The position numbers and the translations under genes were made by a program. Under the pieces are notes generated by a model. It saw only the letters and a list, made by a program, of their open reading frames with translations. It ran no database searches and was not told the origin of the DNA. Below are positions 48,740 through 62,000 of a stretch of 64,000 nt of DNA, piece after piece; the stretch's first letter is position 1; each line of letters begins with the position of its first letter. Source of the DNA: Effrenium voratum. Taxonomy: Eukaryota; Sar; Dinophyceae; Suessiales; Symbiodiniaceae. The stretch spans positions 462,691 to 526,690 of the forward strand of contig CAUJNA010003297.1 in NCBI GenBank assembly GCA_963377175.1, in the 5' to 3' direction.

Positions 48740-50645
48740 GGTGGCCTGAGGCGATTGGCAAAGCGGGTGCCCTTCACGTGTGCGACCAATGGTTTTGCGA
48801 AGGTTCACTTGACTTCACAACGCTCCAATGCCTCAAGGGAACCCGACGCCACCAACCCTGCCCCAGCCCTGCCGGTGCACTCTTGAGCGTGCGTGCTTCT
48901 CACTTGGCATACATGTGTGCAGTGCTGAGTGCTTTCTTTGGAGCGGGTGTGCTTGCCGTTTGCCAAAAAAAACACCTTGGTGTGGCGACCCGATTTGGTG
49001 TGCAGGTGGCCCGAAAGGTGGGACCAAGAAAAGCGAAGACCCCACAGTTATTGCTGGGAGAGAACAAAGGATCGTGCTTGCGGGTCCTCGCCAACATATC
49101 TGCTAGATGGCAACACAAACTGCCAACAAGAGGATGCACATATATCCTGTCAGCACACCTCGATAAGATCGCCGGACCAAGCAAAGTGGAAACCGCACGC
49201 GCAGTCGTGTATGCAGATGCCCGAGAAAACTATTGTGTTTGAAAGTGATTCGCTGCAAAATGCCGACCCCTTCACAGACCTCTGCTTCACAATGAGATCC
49301 TCTAAATGGGCTGGGCATTTGTGATGCTTAACTGGCCCAAATGTAGCCTTTGAAGGGCCCTGCTGTACACCCGTCAGATGGGCCCCCCGCCACGCCCGTA
49401 ATCGGGTCCAAGGCAAAAACGCCGATGGTCGCCTCACAGCTGGTCACATGGCCGCTCGTGACTTAGTGGTGCCTTGATTTAAACATCTCAAGCACCTTGC
49501 AGCCTGGCTCCGGCGACTAAACCTAGCCCTCAGCTCCTGCCCCAGTCTTGGCATAAGGCTTAAAGGTGCTGGAAGACTTTGAAGTATGTCTAAGGCTTCC
49601 ATGGTGCACGGACCAAAAGTCAGATGGGCTTGTGCTGGTGACAAGCAAGTCCAAACTGACCGCCCAGGCGCACCGGTATGGATCACAAGGGGGCTCAAAA
49701 GACACCAGCTGGAGTTGCCAAATTCCAAGAAGGCGCTACAAAAAGGTACGAAATGGCCATTGGACTCAATGTTGTGCGAAATCTCGATAATTGCCAGGCT
49801 GGACAGAAGCATGTAATCTTAAAGCAAGTGTGGGTGATGGAGCTGTCTGCATTTGACACTAGGCTGAAAAACAGGGCTCTGACTGCCAGGACGCCCGCAA
49901 GTACCGCCACAATGGGTGAGGGCGTAATAGTAGAAGGATTGACACAAGCGCAAGTTCGCATCCAAGCTGCATTCCAGTAGTTGACCACCAGCATATTCTG
50001 CGCTGCCTGCATGCCGACCCTTAAACTCTCCAAGGGTGCTGCAACTGCAGCCACAACCTTGACCCGTGTGTGCCAGTGCAGCATTTCAGGCTTGTGGTTC
50101 CTGTATGTCCCTTGTCACTTCCTCAGACGCAGTTTCATAGCTTTTAGTTGGACCCCTGACACCTGTCGGCTAAGTCGTGCCAAATGTCTTTCAGGAACTC
50201 CGCAGAGCTGCGATTCCACTCTGCAGCTCGCATCCCTGCAAAAGCCCAGCAACACTTGGTCCCACAAGCAACCTCAAAGACAAATCAGCTTCTCTACAAA
50301 CCAGCAGTGGCTGACAGCTACACGTTCAAGAAAGAAGCATCAAAGCAGGGCTGATGACTCGGTGCTGTCAGAGTGTTCCAGAAAATTCTGCAGGCGTGCG
50401 TCCTGTATCCCCTTGGGACTCTGTATCCTTCCTGCAGCCCTTGACTGAAGGCTCAAACAGGGTCCAAATTTGAGAGAAGGGAGGGGTCACCGGGCTTCCC
50501 CTTCCAAAGTTGCAATTGTCCGATGGGTTCCATTGACTGCCTTTGGGCCAAACAAGGGAACTGTCCAAGAAACCCGGAAGAATCACGGGAAATCCTGGTG
50601 TTGGTGGGCGTTCTGACTGACATTCCTTCGCCGGTTTCTGTCTGT
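48740..50645. other. No firm gene
   Basis: About 1.9 kb. A minus segment near 49990-50060 ('VAAVAAPLESLRVGMQAA') recalls the P-x-[DE]-x-x-[KR]-x-[RK]-x-Q signature of mitochondrial carriers, but only loosely and with no second motif. Confidence 0.3.
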
Positions 50646-50652
50646 CGGGGGC

Positions 50653-50711
50653 CTTGTCCAGCGTGATGTAGCAGGTGGAGGTGCCCCCAGCCTCGAGAGG
50701 GCACATGGCAC
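50653..50711 (-). CDS. Exon, unidentified protein
   Basis: After CCTGTCAG reads 'AMCPLEAGGTSTCYITLDK' to an AAG|GC donor. Upstream bases stay open ('FLGGTWKILSG'), so the exon may start earlier, after CCTAG near 50748. The pattern is slightly reminiscent of CS/p23-type beta strands, too short to assign. Confidence 0.4.
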
Positions 50712-51677
50712 CTGACAGGATCTTCCAAGTACCGCCCAGGAAAGCTAGGTTTGAAGGAAGGGTTATTTCAGTGATTTCTTCTATCCTACAATTTGACTGT
50801 TTCTGACTCATGTTAACTTGTTAACGAATCAAACTGAGCTTCAGGTAATTAAGCATTTACTCAACTAAGCTGACTCCAACAAGTGATCAGCAAGGCGTTT
50901 GAGCTCGCAATTTTCTTCCCGACTCTGGATGCACGACACCCCACGCACATTGCCGGGACATAGTCGCAAGCAAGCCAGATTTGGTCAAACAAGTACCAGC
51001 TCTGGAAACTAGTTGCCGAACACGGGGCTTGGCAATGACTCTTAGGCTTTGTGACTGCGGCCTTTTTACGGGGGCAACTCGATACCCACCAATCCACGTC
51101 CAAATCCAGCCATGCGACATTGCCCAGCCCAGAACCTCAAAAGCTTTAGATTCATCTAGAAAAGCCTTGCAACCAGTTCTACTGCGGTGAACAAGCAGGC
51201 CGCCTATTCGAATATCTAAGCTCCAATTCGAACTACCCTCCCTTGGACCCCGCATTTTGGGACCCCGGCATCACAGCTGCCGAGTCTCGTCAGCTGACCC
51301 GTCTTGGGGTTCACCTCCCGAGGCCCCTTTCACCGCGCCGTTTGGCCACACATCCCTGCCATTTTGGTCGGGTTCGATGCAATTGTCCGAAATCTTTGCG
51401 TGCCCAAAAATGATTCCATGATTGTCCTTTGGCAGTCCTGTGGCGAGCGGAACCGTTTGCTACGGCCCACTGACCATTTTGGCGTGCGGAGAATGCTATT
51501 GTCGTGCCTTCAACAAGGCAGCCCTTGCACACAACTATCAGTCTATCACACTCAACACTTTGCTTGAGGGCTACATGCGGCAGTCACGCAAGCCCCAGAA
51601 AGATCCACATGCCTTCCCAAGAACATTTTGTTCGTGGTTCCATGCAAGCGAAAATGGTGAAGAACCGGAACGGAGGC

Positions 51678-51769
51678 TCCGGCGCTCCATGTGTCGATCA
51701 CCCCGTTCTCCGCCACCGACTCGGTGCCTGAGTCACTTGAAAAGGGCAGCGCTTCGGGAAGCTCGGAAA
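51678..51769 (-). CDS. Exon, unidentified acidic protein segment
   Basis: Between TGGCAAG and a GGA|GC donor, 92 bp, reads 'SELPEALPFSSDSGTESVAE' then 'NGVIDTWSAG'. A 163-codon plus frame overlaps it; the minus reading is more protein-like and has splice sites. Confidence 0.45.
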
Positions 51770-51774
51770 CTTGC

Positions 51775-53285
51775 CAGACTTACAGAATCCACCGCCTTGG
51801 AGACATGGCAAGATTCGGCCCACCTTCCATCTACCAAAGCTCTTCTCACCAAAATTGCTGTGCCCAAACCGGAAGGTACTCAGGTACTCAAGACATCCCT
51901 CTCAGAGCTTTGAAGTGCCCAGGCCAAGAGGTCCGAGTTCACGCGACTGCTTGGTGCCGAAAGGCCGGAGCTGAAACAAAAGTTGAGCCGTGCAAGGGGC
52001 TATGCTGAAACCGGCCATTCGAAAATCAAAAGATGTGTCCAGTTGCCGTAGTTTCGTGCACGGAAACCTGGGCTGCCGGCAAGTGTAGACAATGTTCTTC
52101 CTGCAAGCGCAACGACTGCTTGGCCAAGCGTACCCCCTGACTGAACTCAACCTGCAGCTGCTGCACAAAGCCAGAATCCAGGATCATCACGCTGCAAAGG
52201 CTCACCCATGCTCACCCGTTTCCACGAATTGCTCAGGGGCGCTGGGGTCTAAACAGGCCACTACTTATTATACCTGCCCCGCAAGTTGAAGAGCACAGAT
52301 CGGCTCATCTCTCCGCAAGTGGACACCATTGTTCCCTGGTGTGACTTCCAGGAGTCAAAACGACAAAGCCGCATATGTGGCAGGTTGGGCAATTCCCAGA
52401 AACAGTTGGTTTGTTTGAACGGCCCATCCGGCTGATGAAAGCGGTCCCTTGTATTCCCGCCTGGGATGCCAGCGGGAAAAGGCAGGGTTCATGCAGTCGT
52501 CCTGACCAAGAGGCGAGATGTTCTTTCAGTCGCTGTCAAAGTGTCTCGACATGGGCAAGGCCCATGGATTCCACAAATTTCGCCAGATCAATTGCAGAGT
52601 GAGCTAAGGTGTCCTTCGTTTGAGGTATATGTTGAGAGCCGCAGGAGCCCAGCCATGATCACCCACTCTGTGATACCTGAAATTTACCGTCGGGAGAATT
52701 GCAATTCTTTTCCTCCAATACACAGCTTCCCCAATGCCAAACAAGATGGCTCGCTACTTGGATCAAGCAAGTGGTTCCGGATGGCATCTTAACTTACAAC
52801 GCAGCATGTATTGAATTTAAATCGGGATTCGTGTTTGGTGCTTTTTCTTTTCGGGATCACACACGCTTTAGGTCAAACACGCCCGATTTCAATGATGGGC
52901 AGGACAAATGGCAGGCATAGTGACAGCGATGCACAGAGGGCAGACACAGCAGCCCGCTTGTCAAGCAGCCAGCTCTCATAGCCCCGGCGGTGGATTTGTT
53001 GGCTAAATAGGGGACCTTTTTTCAGAGGAAGGCATGAAACGTGACATACCGGTTCATGGGGTCCCACAGAGCACCGATCCAATTCAAAATCAGGCCAACA
53101 ACAGTTTGCGCTTTAGTATCATCGTTGTACTCACAGACGATTCGCCTTGTTCCAACGGAAAGCAGATACGGGTGTGTGTGTGTGTATGTCAAAATAGGGG
53201 ACCTCAAGAATCTTGCTTTTTTTACCGCTGAAACTCCATCCTCAAGGAGGTTGTCGGTCCCCTGCTCCCCCCCCCCCCGGCCACT
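51775..53285. other. No gene recognised
   Basis: About 1.5 kb without a convincing exon on either strand. Confidence 0.4.
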
Positions 53286-53288
53286 GAC

Positions 53289-53352
53289 GTCCTGCACCAC
53301 TGACAGCAAACACATCTGGCCGTCGCTGATGTCCATCCAGAAGGTGTAGAGA
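53289..53352 (-). CDS. Exon, unidentified protein
   Basis: After TTGCTCAG reads 'LYTFWMDISDGQMCLLSVVQ' then D, to a GTCAGT donor. A (C)12 tract follows at about 53268-53279. Confidence 0.5.
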
Positions 53353-53839
53353 CTGAGCAAGCGGAGCTTCAGGTGGCCGGTGCTATCATTTTGGCATGTT
53401 CCATCGGTGTGGCACGGCCATTCGTTGTGGTGTGGATTGGGGTTGGCTGCTTACTTGTTGATTTCACCTGTTGCTGATTGTTCACATTGGATCACGCTTG
53501 GCCAGCGTCTCATCATTCAGCAATGCTCCTAGGTCGTCAAAGCACTCCACTCAACCCACTAGCAGCCAACAACGACGCACGGCAACTTTGACGCAGCAAT
53601 TGTCACGTGTGCGCTCAACGCTCTGGAGGTGTCAAAACGTCCTGATCTCAGACTACTCCGAAAAATGAACTGCCCACGAATACAGCCACAACGCAAGCAA
53701 CGTTGCTTGACGCAGCAAAGCTGTTGGAAAGCAACAGCAACAATCAACTCCGCAAATTTGGCCTCATGACAGCTACACAACACACGGAAGCTATTTGAGA
53801 GCTTGCGAATTGATCCATTTCGGCGTCTCTGCCGCTCAC

Positions 53840-53913
53840 CGGCGCCGCCCTCCCTGCCTCTTCTTAGCCTCCTTGCCCCGCGGGCCGTGGGCGAGATTGT
53901 CGAAACCTGGGGG
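53840..53913 (-). CDS. Exon, basic protein segment
   Basis: Between GCCTGCAG and a GTGAGC donor reads 'PPGFDNLAHGPRGKEAKKRQ' then 'GGRR'. It overlaps the beginning of an open plus-strand frame; both cannot be coding. Confidence 0.45.
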
Positions 53914-54311
53914 CTGCAGGCTCCAGTGGCAAGAGCAAGCGTGAAACAGCAATCAACTATGGTAGAATCATTGAAACATGGGCCTCCTGCTTGAAAGAAT
54001 TCCTCGTGGACATGCTTCCTTTTGCCAAAGAACAAATTCCGCTTGCGAATCTGCACCCCTCCGTGGCTAAGCCTTGCACGTGTGTAGCAACTCACAACGA
54101 TGAACTGAGAGCGGCGGTTCTGCGCATAGGCCTGAGAGCTTGGAACGAATCACTGGCGAAGCCAGCTGAGCCTGATGAACTTGCGACCCTGAAACAGCAT
54201 CTAAACAGCTTGCTCCAACAAAGCCGAACTGCACTGGAGTGCTGCACGGCGCCGATCACGAGATTGAACGTCGGCAGACTCCCCAAGGCCCTGAGGCCCG
54301 GACAGTCATAG
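53914..54311 (+). CDS. Plus-strand open frame, helical, unidentified
   Basis: The frame is open from about 53880 to TAG at 54309-54311. Its second half reads 'DELRAAVLRIGLRAWNESLA' and 'EPDELATLKQHLNSLLQQSR', typical of a helical protein. There is no ATG near the beginning, so it would be an exon or a fragment. No family recognised. Confidence 0.35.
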
Positions 54312-54354
54312 GAGTCATGTCAGCCATGGCTACGAAAACCGTCTTGTCAAAATC

Positions 54355-54879
54355 GTGGTTGGGTATGTGGGTGTTGCTTTGGTTTGCCGTTTGCCGAGTT
54401 TGCCGCATATTGTGCCTCCCATGCTTGGCCCAAGCCTAGAGGCGATTGAGGGCGAATCAGTAATCGTGGGCACTCGTCACAGCGCGGCTTTGCCCAACTG
54501 CCATCCAGGAACACCCAGCGCCCTTGTTGCCTCCAAAGTTCAAATCGTAGTTTGTAAGAATGCCGTGGTTGCAATGCTTTCCGCGAGCGTTTATTTTGCT
54601 TCACCGCACTTTTCTCGCTGGCACTGCAGAATCTCAGCTGCAAGTACCTCGCAGCATGCGCAAACTGCACGGTCTTGTGAGGCAAAAAACCATCAGACAT
54701 ATCAGAATCATTTGAGTTTCATCCTCTTCCCTCTGTCCGAGGCGACATCGCTGACCTTACATGTCTTACTTTCTTCTGAGTCGGCTGAATGCTGGCTGGA
54801 TGGATCCTGGTTCGCGGAAGCTTGGTCCGCTAAGCAGCTCTGGAATCTGCAGAACTATCACGTAATTGATCTTGTCTAA
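54355..54879 (+). other. 174-codon plus-strand open frame
   Basis: Starts at a possible alternative start and ends with TAA at 54877-54879. Composition is only moderately protein-like; no motif seen. Reported because it follows another open plus frame directly and precedes a third. Confidence 0.2.
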
Positions 54880-54973
54880 GTTAGCATTCCTATAAAATAT
54901 GAAAGAATGAATGTAAATTAGTGAAAATTAATAGAGAGATACTTGTAAAACTCGATTAGTTTCAGAATCATTA

Positions 54974-55621
54974 ATGTCATCAGTATATGTTCTATCATGT
55001 TTATCAAGCTACCTGCCACCTTGCTGGCTGATTGGCTTGCTTTGTCTTGCTGAGATTGGGCAGTTGCCTCGTTGCCTCCAGGAAGGGGTGGTGAATACTG
55101 ATTTGGGGAAAAGTACGATTCCTGGCCAACATGGCGAAGGATTTGCACTGTCCCTGTTGGTTTCAGTCACCAACACACAGCACACTGCAATACAAAAGGA
55201 AAGCGGCCAATCAGCCGCCGAAGATCTGGCATTGCTGATCCGATACTTCCTGATACAGAGTCAACACCTGGCTCTCCTCAACTCGGAAGTCGTGATGGAA
55301 AGCGACCACGTGCAACCATTTCCGACTCCGTGTTTTTGCTGTCTGTCTTTGGGGGTTGGCCATCAAGGCCGGGTTCAACAAAATGATGAAGCAATCCGGG
55401 CACCAAGTATTGCCCGAAAACATCTGAAGTTGGGCGCTTCTAGTATCACACTGGCCGTCACCCGATTGCCGGCTGTGTGCAATGTCCCTGCGATCGCGAT
55501 CAGTGAAACTACAATTGCGCATGTAACAAGTAACTGCGAACTTGCTGCAATGCCCCCAATATCCAGTTCTGGTCTCCCAGAGAAAACAAGACCAAAGTGT
55601 GCTGTGCGTGCAATCTTGTAG
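54974..55621 (+). other. 215-codon ATG-initiated plus-strand open frame
   Basis: The longest non-repetitive open frame in the window, from ATG at 54974 to TAG. It contains a hydrophobic start ('VYVLSCLSSYLPPCWLIGLL') and a long region without recognisable motif. A minus frame at 55375-55674 is also open with a hydrophobic stretch. It may be chance. Confidence 0.25.
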
Positions 55622-56176
55622 ACTTCTCTCTCTATCTCTATCCCTTGTTGCTTTATTGTGGGCAGCCGGTTCACCCTTTCAAGCCCCGCGCCACGTCAAT
55701 CGGGGCTGGAGCTCGATGTATCAGCCAAGCACTCTGCGGCGTCCTTCAATGCAATGGCCAAACGCTGCAAACTTGAGTCCTCAACAAGACCTCTTAAGCG
55801 ATAATGTCTGAGCAGTTCTCTGCACCTTCGTTTTGAACTTCCAAGCCGTTCAATTTGTCGGAGTAGACAAGAGTCCTGAGCTTCAAGCTAGCACTATCAA
55901 TGACTATCAATATCCAAAGTGAATGATCCGTGATGACAACGTGCCAACACATCCCAAATTCTGCTGCGGCGCGCAGGCATTTGGCCCCACTCCACACAAT
56001 CGAAGCCCGCGGGGGGGTTAGTACTAGTTGATCCCACATGTGCACTTTCCTGGGCCACGTGAAAACCGACTGAACCAGTTCTGAGACAGGGGAAGCTCAG
56101 CTGTCCATCTACTCAAGCATGCCGAGAGCCAGCTTTGCAGCCTATCGACGCGTTGTCACTGCCAATGCGCGCTCAC

Positions 56177-58766
56177 TTTGGCGCGTCGCCTATCTCAATG
56201 ATCGCCTCTTTCTTTTCCGGAGAATCCAAGTCGGCGAACTCCGACTCGAAGTCCAGGTCCCCCAAGGTGCCGACGGATCTGAGTTGGTTCAGGTTGGCGC
56301 TCACCGAGTAGCGGTTCAGCATCACATTGGTGCTCTCCGCTTCCTGTGCCGCCTCCATGTCCAGATCAAGGCTGGGAGTGCCTGCAAAAGCTCGCGACTT
56401 GGTTTTTGTTGCTATGGCTTTCCCCCTATTAAGACTCATGCCCGTATTCTGCAGGTGTCCCCGACTGGGAAACCGAATTAAGGGGATTTAAATTTTAGGA
56501 TGGAATTGAGGTGTACATGTGTTTATGAGTGCCCCATGGCAGCCCCTTCGACAGTAGATGACAGTAAATATGTTCTGCCTGCATTGGAGTAAAATGGGAT
56601 TATGATCTCCGTACTGTAAAGCATACCAAATCGTTTTTCGCCAGAGGCGCCTGAGATTGAGTTGAACCTCTGAAAGTCCAAGACTGCTGCCACCGCAATG
56701 TCGGCGTCCGAGGAAGCATGCCTCTCCCGCAGGCTTTTGCTGGAGACACCTGTGTCCAATTCCAGCTGGCTCAGCGGGTCCCTGAGCGCAATGCCAAACC
56801 CGAATACCTTTAGAAGTAAACCAGTTGCACTCTTCAATCCAACTCCCTGCCCATGTACCCGGGCGGCCTACACTTAAAAGGCCCCTGAACCAGAGGAGGT
56901 CGCTTCGGTTTCGCTTCGATTTCTGCGAGCCGCTGCTGGCCGCTGCTCGCTCGCAGGAAGCTCGCGCGCTTGGAGTAGCTCTTCCGGCGCCGCGGGCCGA
57001 AGTCCCCCAGCGCTCGCGAGGTGCGGAGGTTCGTAGTGGCGTCTAAGGTCACCCCTCGGAGAGCCAAATGGGCCAAGCCCAAATGAGCAAAGACATACAA
57101 AGACCCATACTGGAAGTCTCTCACGCTCCCCCCCCACTCTCCCTACTCTCCCCCCCCCTCCACTCTCCCCCCCCCTCTTCTCTGTGCCTCTCCATCCGCC
57201 GCCCTTGCTCAGGGTGTACATGGCTGAGAGCTGATCCGACTGCAGCAGCTGCTGGTGTAGCGCTGCTGACTGCAGCGCAGCTAAAACCTTCGGCTGCTCC
57301 TGGAAGCCGGCAACTTAGGGCATGAGAGTTGGAGCCGTGTCTCAGTGAATAATATGCGCGGCCGAAGAATTGGTACGTAGAAACCAGTTCTCCAGAGAGC
57401 CCTCTCGGGGCACGAAAGCCAGGACTGGCAGCGGGGATGGGAGCCGATTCCTTCTCTGCCTGACGAGTTATTCCCAAGCGTCTACAACTTGCCCTCAACC
57501 CAACCCCTGCTTCTTTGTTGAGACTTTGTTCCAGACAAATACAGTTTCGCAAGCCTTTTGAACCCGGCCTGCATCTAAACGAGGGGAATCGGAAGTCAAG
57601 TATTTGTGCTGGCAAGTCCTGGAATGTCACGTGTCTGTTCCGCAGTGGGGATGAATGAACTACATCACAGAATCTTGGCCATTTGACACGGCATCTTACT
57701 GTATACTCTTCCGCGACCAAGCTGTACACCCCCGTTAAAATAACACCGACGAAGATCTTGGTCGGGCACGCGAACCATCTCCCTGTAACCACCTCGTATT
57801 AAATGGTCTACCCAAAACCAGGTACAGAATCTAAATGGCGGCACATATTTCTGGTCAGGGCTGTATCTTGCACCCGGGGTTTGATTGTGACTCACCTTTG
57901 GCTTCGTGCGCAACTGCCACACTGTTTCCTCCGAGTCCCGAAACTGAGTCACTGAGTTTCCGGCCTTGAGAAGCTTCACGTCGTGGATCAGCAACCCCAC
58001 GGAGCGCCCCGCGGCCACCCAGTTGCCTCGACAATGGGACCCGATCAGCGCCTCCGCCGGGCACACCGCGCCGCTGCAGGTGCGCAGCAGCATGGCTGGC
58101 CGGTTCTGCGTGCCTCAGGTTCCAAGTTGACTCCCTGGACTGAGGAAAGCTGCCAAATTGTGAACAAAAACAGCACGGTCATTTGGGACCCAAGCGAGGC
58201 CGTGAGGCATGACGGGTGTGGGCTGAATCCGCAAAGTGTGTGGAAGGCCAGGCGATGTTTTGACGCACTAACCAATGTCTCGAATCGCAGTGCGGCCTAT
58301 CTGGGCACAAAACACCTCGCCATACTGCAATGGCAGAAAGGGTTGCTGCCGCAGAACTGTGATGGCGCAAGCGTTCATGACAGGTCCCCCCAACCCCTTG
58401 CCTGTCTGCACCTCCATTTGGACGTCTGAGAAACCAGGGATCGCAATGAACAGCTTCTCCATGACCAGGTCTTGGGTGCTGATCTCCTAACAGCCCGATT
58501 TCATCTTATGTCCTTTGCCCATTGGGCGAATGACCACCACCCGCCTTGATGGATGGGTCTATTGACAGTGCTGACTACGGCTGCGGTAGGAGGAACCGCA
58601 TGCGTTCACCAGTGAAGCCTTCGAAGACTCACATGAGCTGTTCAAACCACGCCCGTCCTGATTCATCCCAACCTCGTGAAAGAATCCGTGGCCCCGCAGC
58701 TCTTGAGCAGTCGCCTCTCCGAGCCACTTGGCCAAAGCTCGCATCATCACCTTCTCATCGCTTTGC
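56177..58766 (-). CDS. Seven phase-compatible exons, probable C-terminal part of the SulP/STAS gene
   Basis: Exons 58766-58673, 58486-58402, 58095-57896, 57299-57203, 57042-56883, 56781-56651 and 56381-56177; all six junctions agree in phase, giving about 324 residues. Segments in order: 'MMRALAKWLGEATAQELRGH', 'DLVMEKLFIAIPGFSDVQME', 'NWVAAGRSVGLLIHDVKLLK' with 'FRDSEETVWQLRTKPK' at a GTGAGT donor, 'VLAALQSAALHQQLLQSDQL', 'TSRALGDFGPRRRKSYSKRA', 'SLRERHASSDADIAVAAVLD' and the acidic 'LGDLDFESEFADLDSPEKKE' at a GTGAGC donor. Four introns use GC donors. The first exon starts one base into a codon, matching the phase-2 end of the STAS exon at 63159 across the satellite. I recognise no domain in this part by itself; a C-terminal extension after STAS is known in some SulP proteins. 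The gene continues below 56.18 kb. Confidence 0.6.
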
Positions 58767-58904
58767 CTGAGACACGTCACGGGCTGCAACTAAGACTTGT
58801 ATCGGAATCAATGCCGGAACACGCCAACAACCTGCTCAGCGCGCCTGCCCTTCTGCACACGCACAAATGGACCGGAGACGGAATTGACTACCACTACCAC
58901 CACT

Positions 58905-58956
58905 TCGACGCATTCACAACCACCAGCACCAGCAGCAACACCAACACCAGCACCAC

Positions 58957-59000
<44 letters not shown>
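58905..59000. repeat. (CAC)n / (CAG)n triplet repeat
   Basis: ACC/CAC triplets pass into AGC triplets at about 58935-58999. In the inferred intron between the exons at 63159 and 58766. Confidence 0.92.
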
Positions 59001-59001
<1 letters not shown>

Positions 59002-59044
59002 CAAATCAACAGATGGCATTCGCGATATGAGAAGGCAATCGCAC

Positions 59045-62000
59045 ATTGCACGCGGCAAAAGGAACAACAACGAAGATCACGCGACAAAGGAGGCAAAGGA
59101 GCAAAATGAGACGAAGGAGGCAAAGCAGGCAAAGGGCAAATGAGACAAAGGAGGCAAAGGGGACAAATGAGACAAACGAGGCAAAGGAGACAAAGCAGAC
59201 AAATGACACAATGGAGGCAAAGGAGGCAAAGCACAAATTGAGACGAAGGAGGCAAAGCAGGCAAATGACACAAATGAGGCAAAGGAGGTAAAGGGGACAA
59301 ATGAGACAAACGAGGCAAAGGAGACAAAGAAGATAAATGACACAAAGGAGGCAAAGGAGGCAAAGGAGCAAAATGAGACGAAGGAGGCAAAGCAGGCAAA
59401 TGACAAATGAGACAAAGGAGGCAAAGGGGACAAAAGAGACAAACGAGGCAAAGGAGACAAAGAAGACAAATGACACAAAGGAGGCAAAGGAGGCAAAGGA
59501 GCAAAATGAGACGAAGGAGGCAAAGCAGGCAAAGGACAAATGAGACAAAGGAGGCAAAGGGGACAAATGAGACAAACGAGGCAAAGGAGACAAAGAAGAC
59601 AAATGACACAAAGGAGGGAAAGGAGCAAAATGAGACGAAGGAGGCAAAGCAGGCAAAGGACAAATGAGACAAAGAAGGCAAGGGGGACAAATGAGACAAA
59701 CGAGGCAAAGGAGACAAAGAAGACAAATGACACAAAGGAGGCAAAGGAGGCAAAGGAGGCAGGAGACAGAGACAAGTAAGAGAAAGGAGGCAAAGGACAC
59801 GAAGGAGGCCAAGGAGACAAATGAGACGAAGGAGGCAAAGCAGGCAAAGGAGACAAATGAGACAAAGGAGGCAAAGGGGACAAATGAGACAAACGAGGCA
59901 AAGGAGGCAAAGCAGGCAAATGACACAAAGGAGGCAAAGGAGGCAAAGGGGACAAATGAGACAAAGGAGGCAAAGGAGACAAATGACACAAATGACACAA
60001 AGGAGGCAAAGGAGGCAAAGGAGCAAAATGAGACGAAGGAGGCAAAGCAGGCAAATGACACAAAGGAGGCAAAGGAGGCAAAGGGGACAAATGAGACAAA
60101 CGAGGCAAAGGAGACAAAGACAAAGCAGACAAATGACACAAAGGAGGCAAAGGAGGCAAAGGAGCAAAATGAAACGAAGGAGGCAAAGCAGGCAAAGGAC
60201 AAATGAGACAAACGAGGCAAAGGAGACAAAAGACAAATGACACAAAGGAGGCAAAGCAAGCAAAGGACAAATGAGACAAAGGAGGCAAAGGAGACAAAGA
60301 AGACAAATGACACAAAGGAGGCAAAGGAGGCAAAGGAGCAAAATGAGACGAAGGAGGCAAAGCAGGCAAAGGACAAATGAGACAAAGGAGGCAAAGGGGA
60401 CAAATGAGACAAACGAGGCAAAGAAGACAAATGACACAAAGGAGGCAAAGGAGGCAAAGGAGCAAAATGAGACAAACGAGGCAAAGGAGACAAAGAAGAT
60501 AAATGACACAAAGGAGGCAAAGGGGACAAATGAGACAAACGAGGCAAAGGACACAAAGCAGACAAATGACACAAAGGAGGCAAAGGAGGCAAAGGAGCAA
60601 AATGAGACGAAGGAGGCAAAGCAGGCAAATGACAAATGAGACAAAGGAGGCAAAGGGGACAAATGAGACAAACGAGGCAAAGGAGACAAAGAAGACAAAT
60701 GACACAATGGAGGCAAAAGGAGGCAAAGGACAAATTGAGACGAAGGAGGCAAAGGGGACAAATGAGACAAACGAGGCAAAGGAGGCAAAGGGGACAAATG
60801 AGACAAACGAGGAAAAGGAGACAAAGAACACAAATGACACAAAGGAGGCAAAGGAGGCAAAGGAGCAAAATGAAACGAAGGAGGCAAAGCAGGCAAAGGA
60901 CAAATGAGACAAAGGAGGCAAAGGGGACAAATGAGACAAACGAGGCAAAGGAGACAAAGAAGACAAATGACACAAAGGAGGCAAAGGAGGCAAAGGAGCA
61001 AAATGAGACAAACGAGGCAAAGGAGACAAAGAAGATAAATGACACAAAGGAGGTAAAGGAGGCAAAGGAGGCAAAGGAGCAAACTGAGACGAAGGAGGCA
61101 AAGCAGGCAAAGGACAAATGAGACAAAGGAGGCAAAGGGGACAAATGAGACAAACGAGGCAAAGGAGACAAAAAAGTCCATGACACAATGGAGGCAAAGG
61201 AGGCAAAGGAGGCAAAGGAGCAAAATGAGACAAACGAGGCAAAGGAGACAAAGAAGACAAATGACACAATGGAGGCAAAGGAGGCAAAGGACAAATTGAG
61301 ACGAAGGAGGCAAAGGGGACAAATGAGACAAACGAGGCAAAGGAGACAAAGGACAAATTGAGACGAAGGAGGCAAAGGGGACAAATGAGACAAACGAGGC
61401 AAAGGAGGCAAATCACACAAATGAAACAAAGGAGGAAAAGGGGACAAATGAGACAAACGAGGCAAAGGAGACAAAGCAGACAAATGACACAAAGGAGGCA
61501 AAGGAGGCAAAGGAGCAAAATGAGACGAAGGAGGCAAAGCAGGCAAAGGACAAATGAGACAAAGGAGGCAAAGGGGACAAATGAGACAAACGAGCAAAGA
61601 GACAAAAAAGACAAATGACACAAAGGAGGCAAAGCAAGCAAAGGACAAATGAGACAAAGGAGGCAAAGGAGACAAAGAAGACAAATGACACAAAGGAGGC
61701 AAAGGAGGCAAAGGAGCAAAATGAGACGAAGGAGGCAAAGCAGGCAAAGGACAAATGAGACAAAAGGAGGAAAGGGGACAAATGAACAAAAGCAAGACCC
61801 AGAAAAGAGACAAAAAAGACAAATGACACAAAGGCAAAGCAAGCAAGGACAAATGAGACAAGAGGCAAAGGAGACAAAGAAGACAAATGACACAAAGAAG
61901 GAGGCAAGGAGGCAAGGCAAATGAGGCAGAGGAGGCAAAGCAGGCAAAGGACAAATGAGACAAAGGAGGCAAAGGGGACAAATGAGACAAACGAGGCAAA

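Noticed and set aside
51356..51366. GCCATTTTGG, part of the dinoflagellate spliced-leader sequence; similar CCATTTTGGC at about 42160
   Set aside because: Only about 10 of 22 bases match and the flanks differ, so chance is sufficient; no full spliced-leader relict or gene was found.
51422..51913. 163-codon plus-strand open frame
   Set aside because: The minus reading of the same bases (51769-51678) is more protein-like and bounded by splice sites; the plus frame shows no motif.
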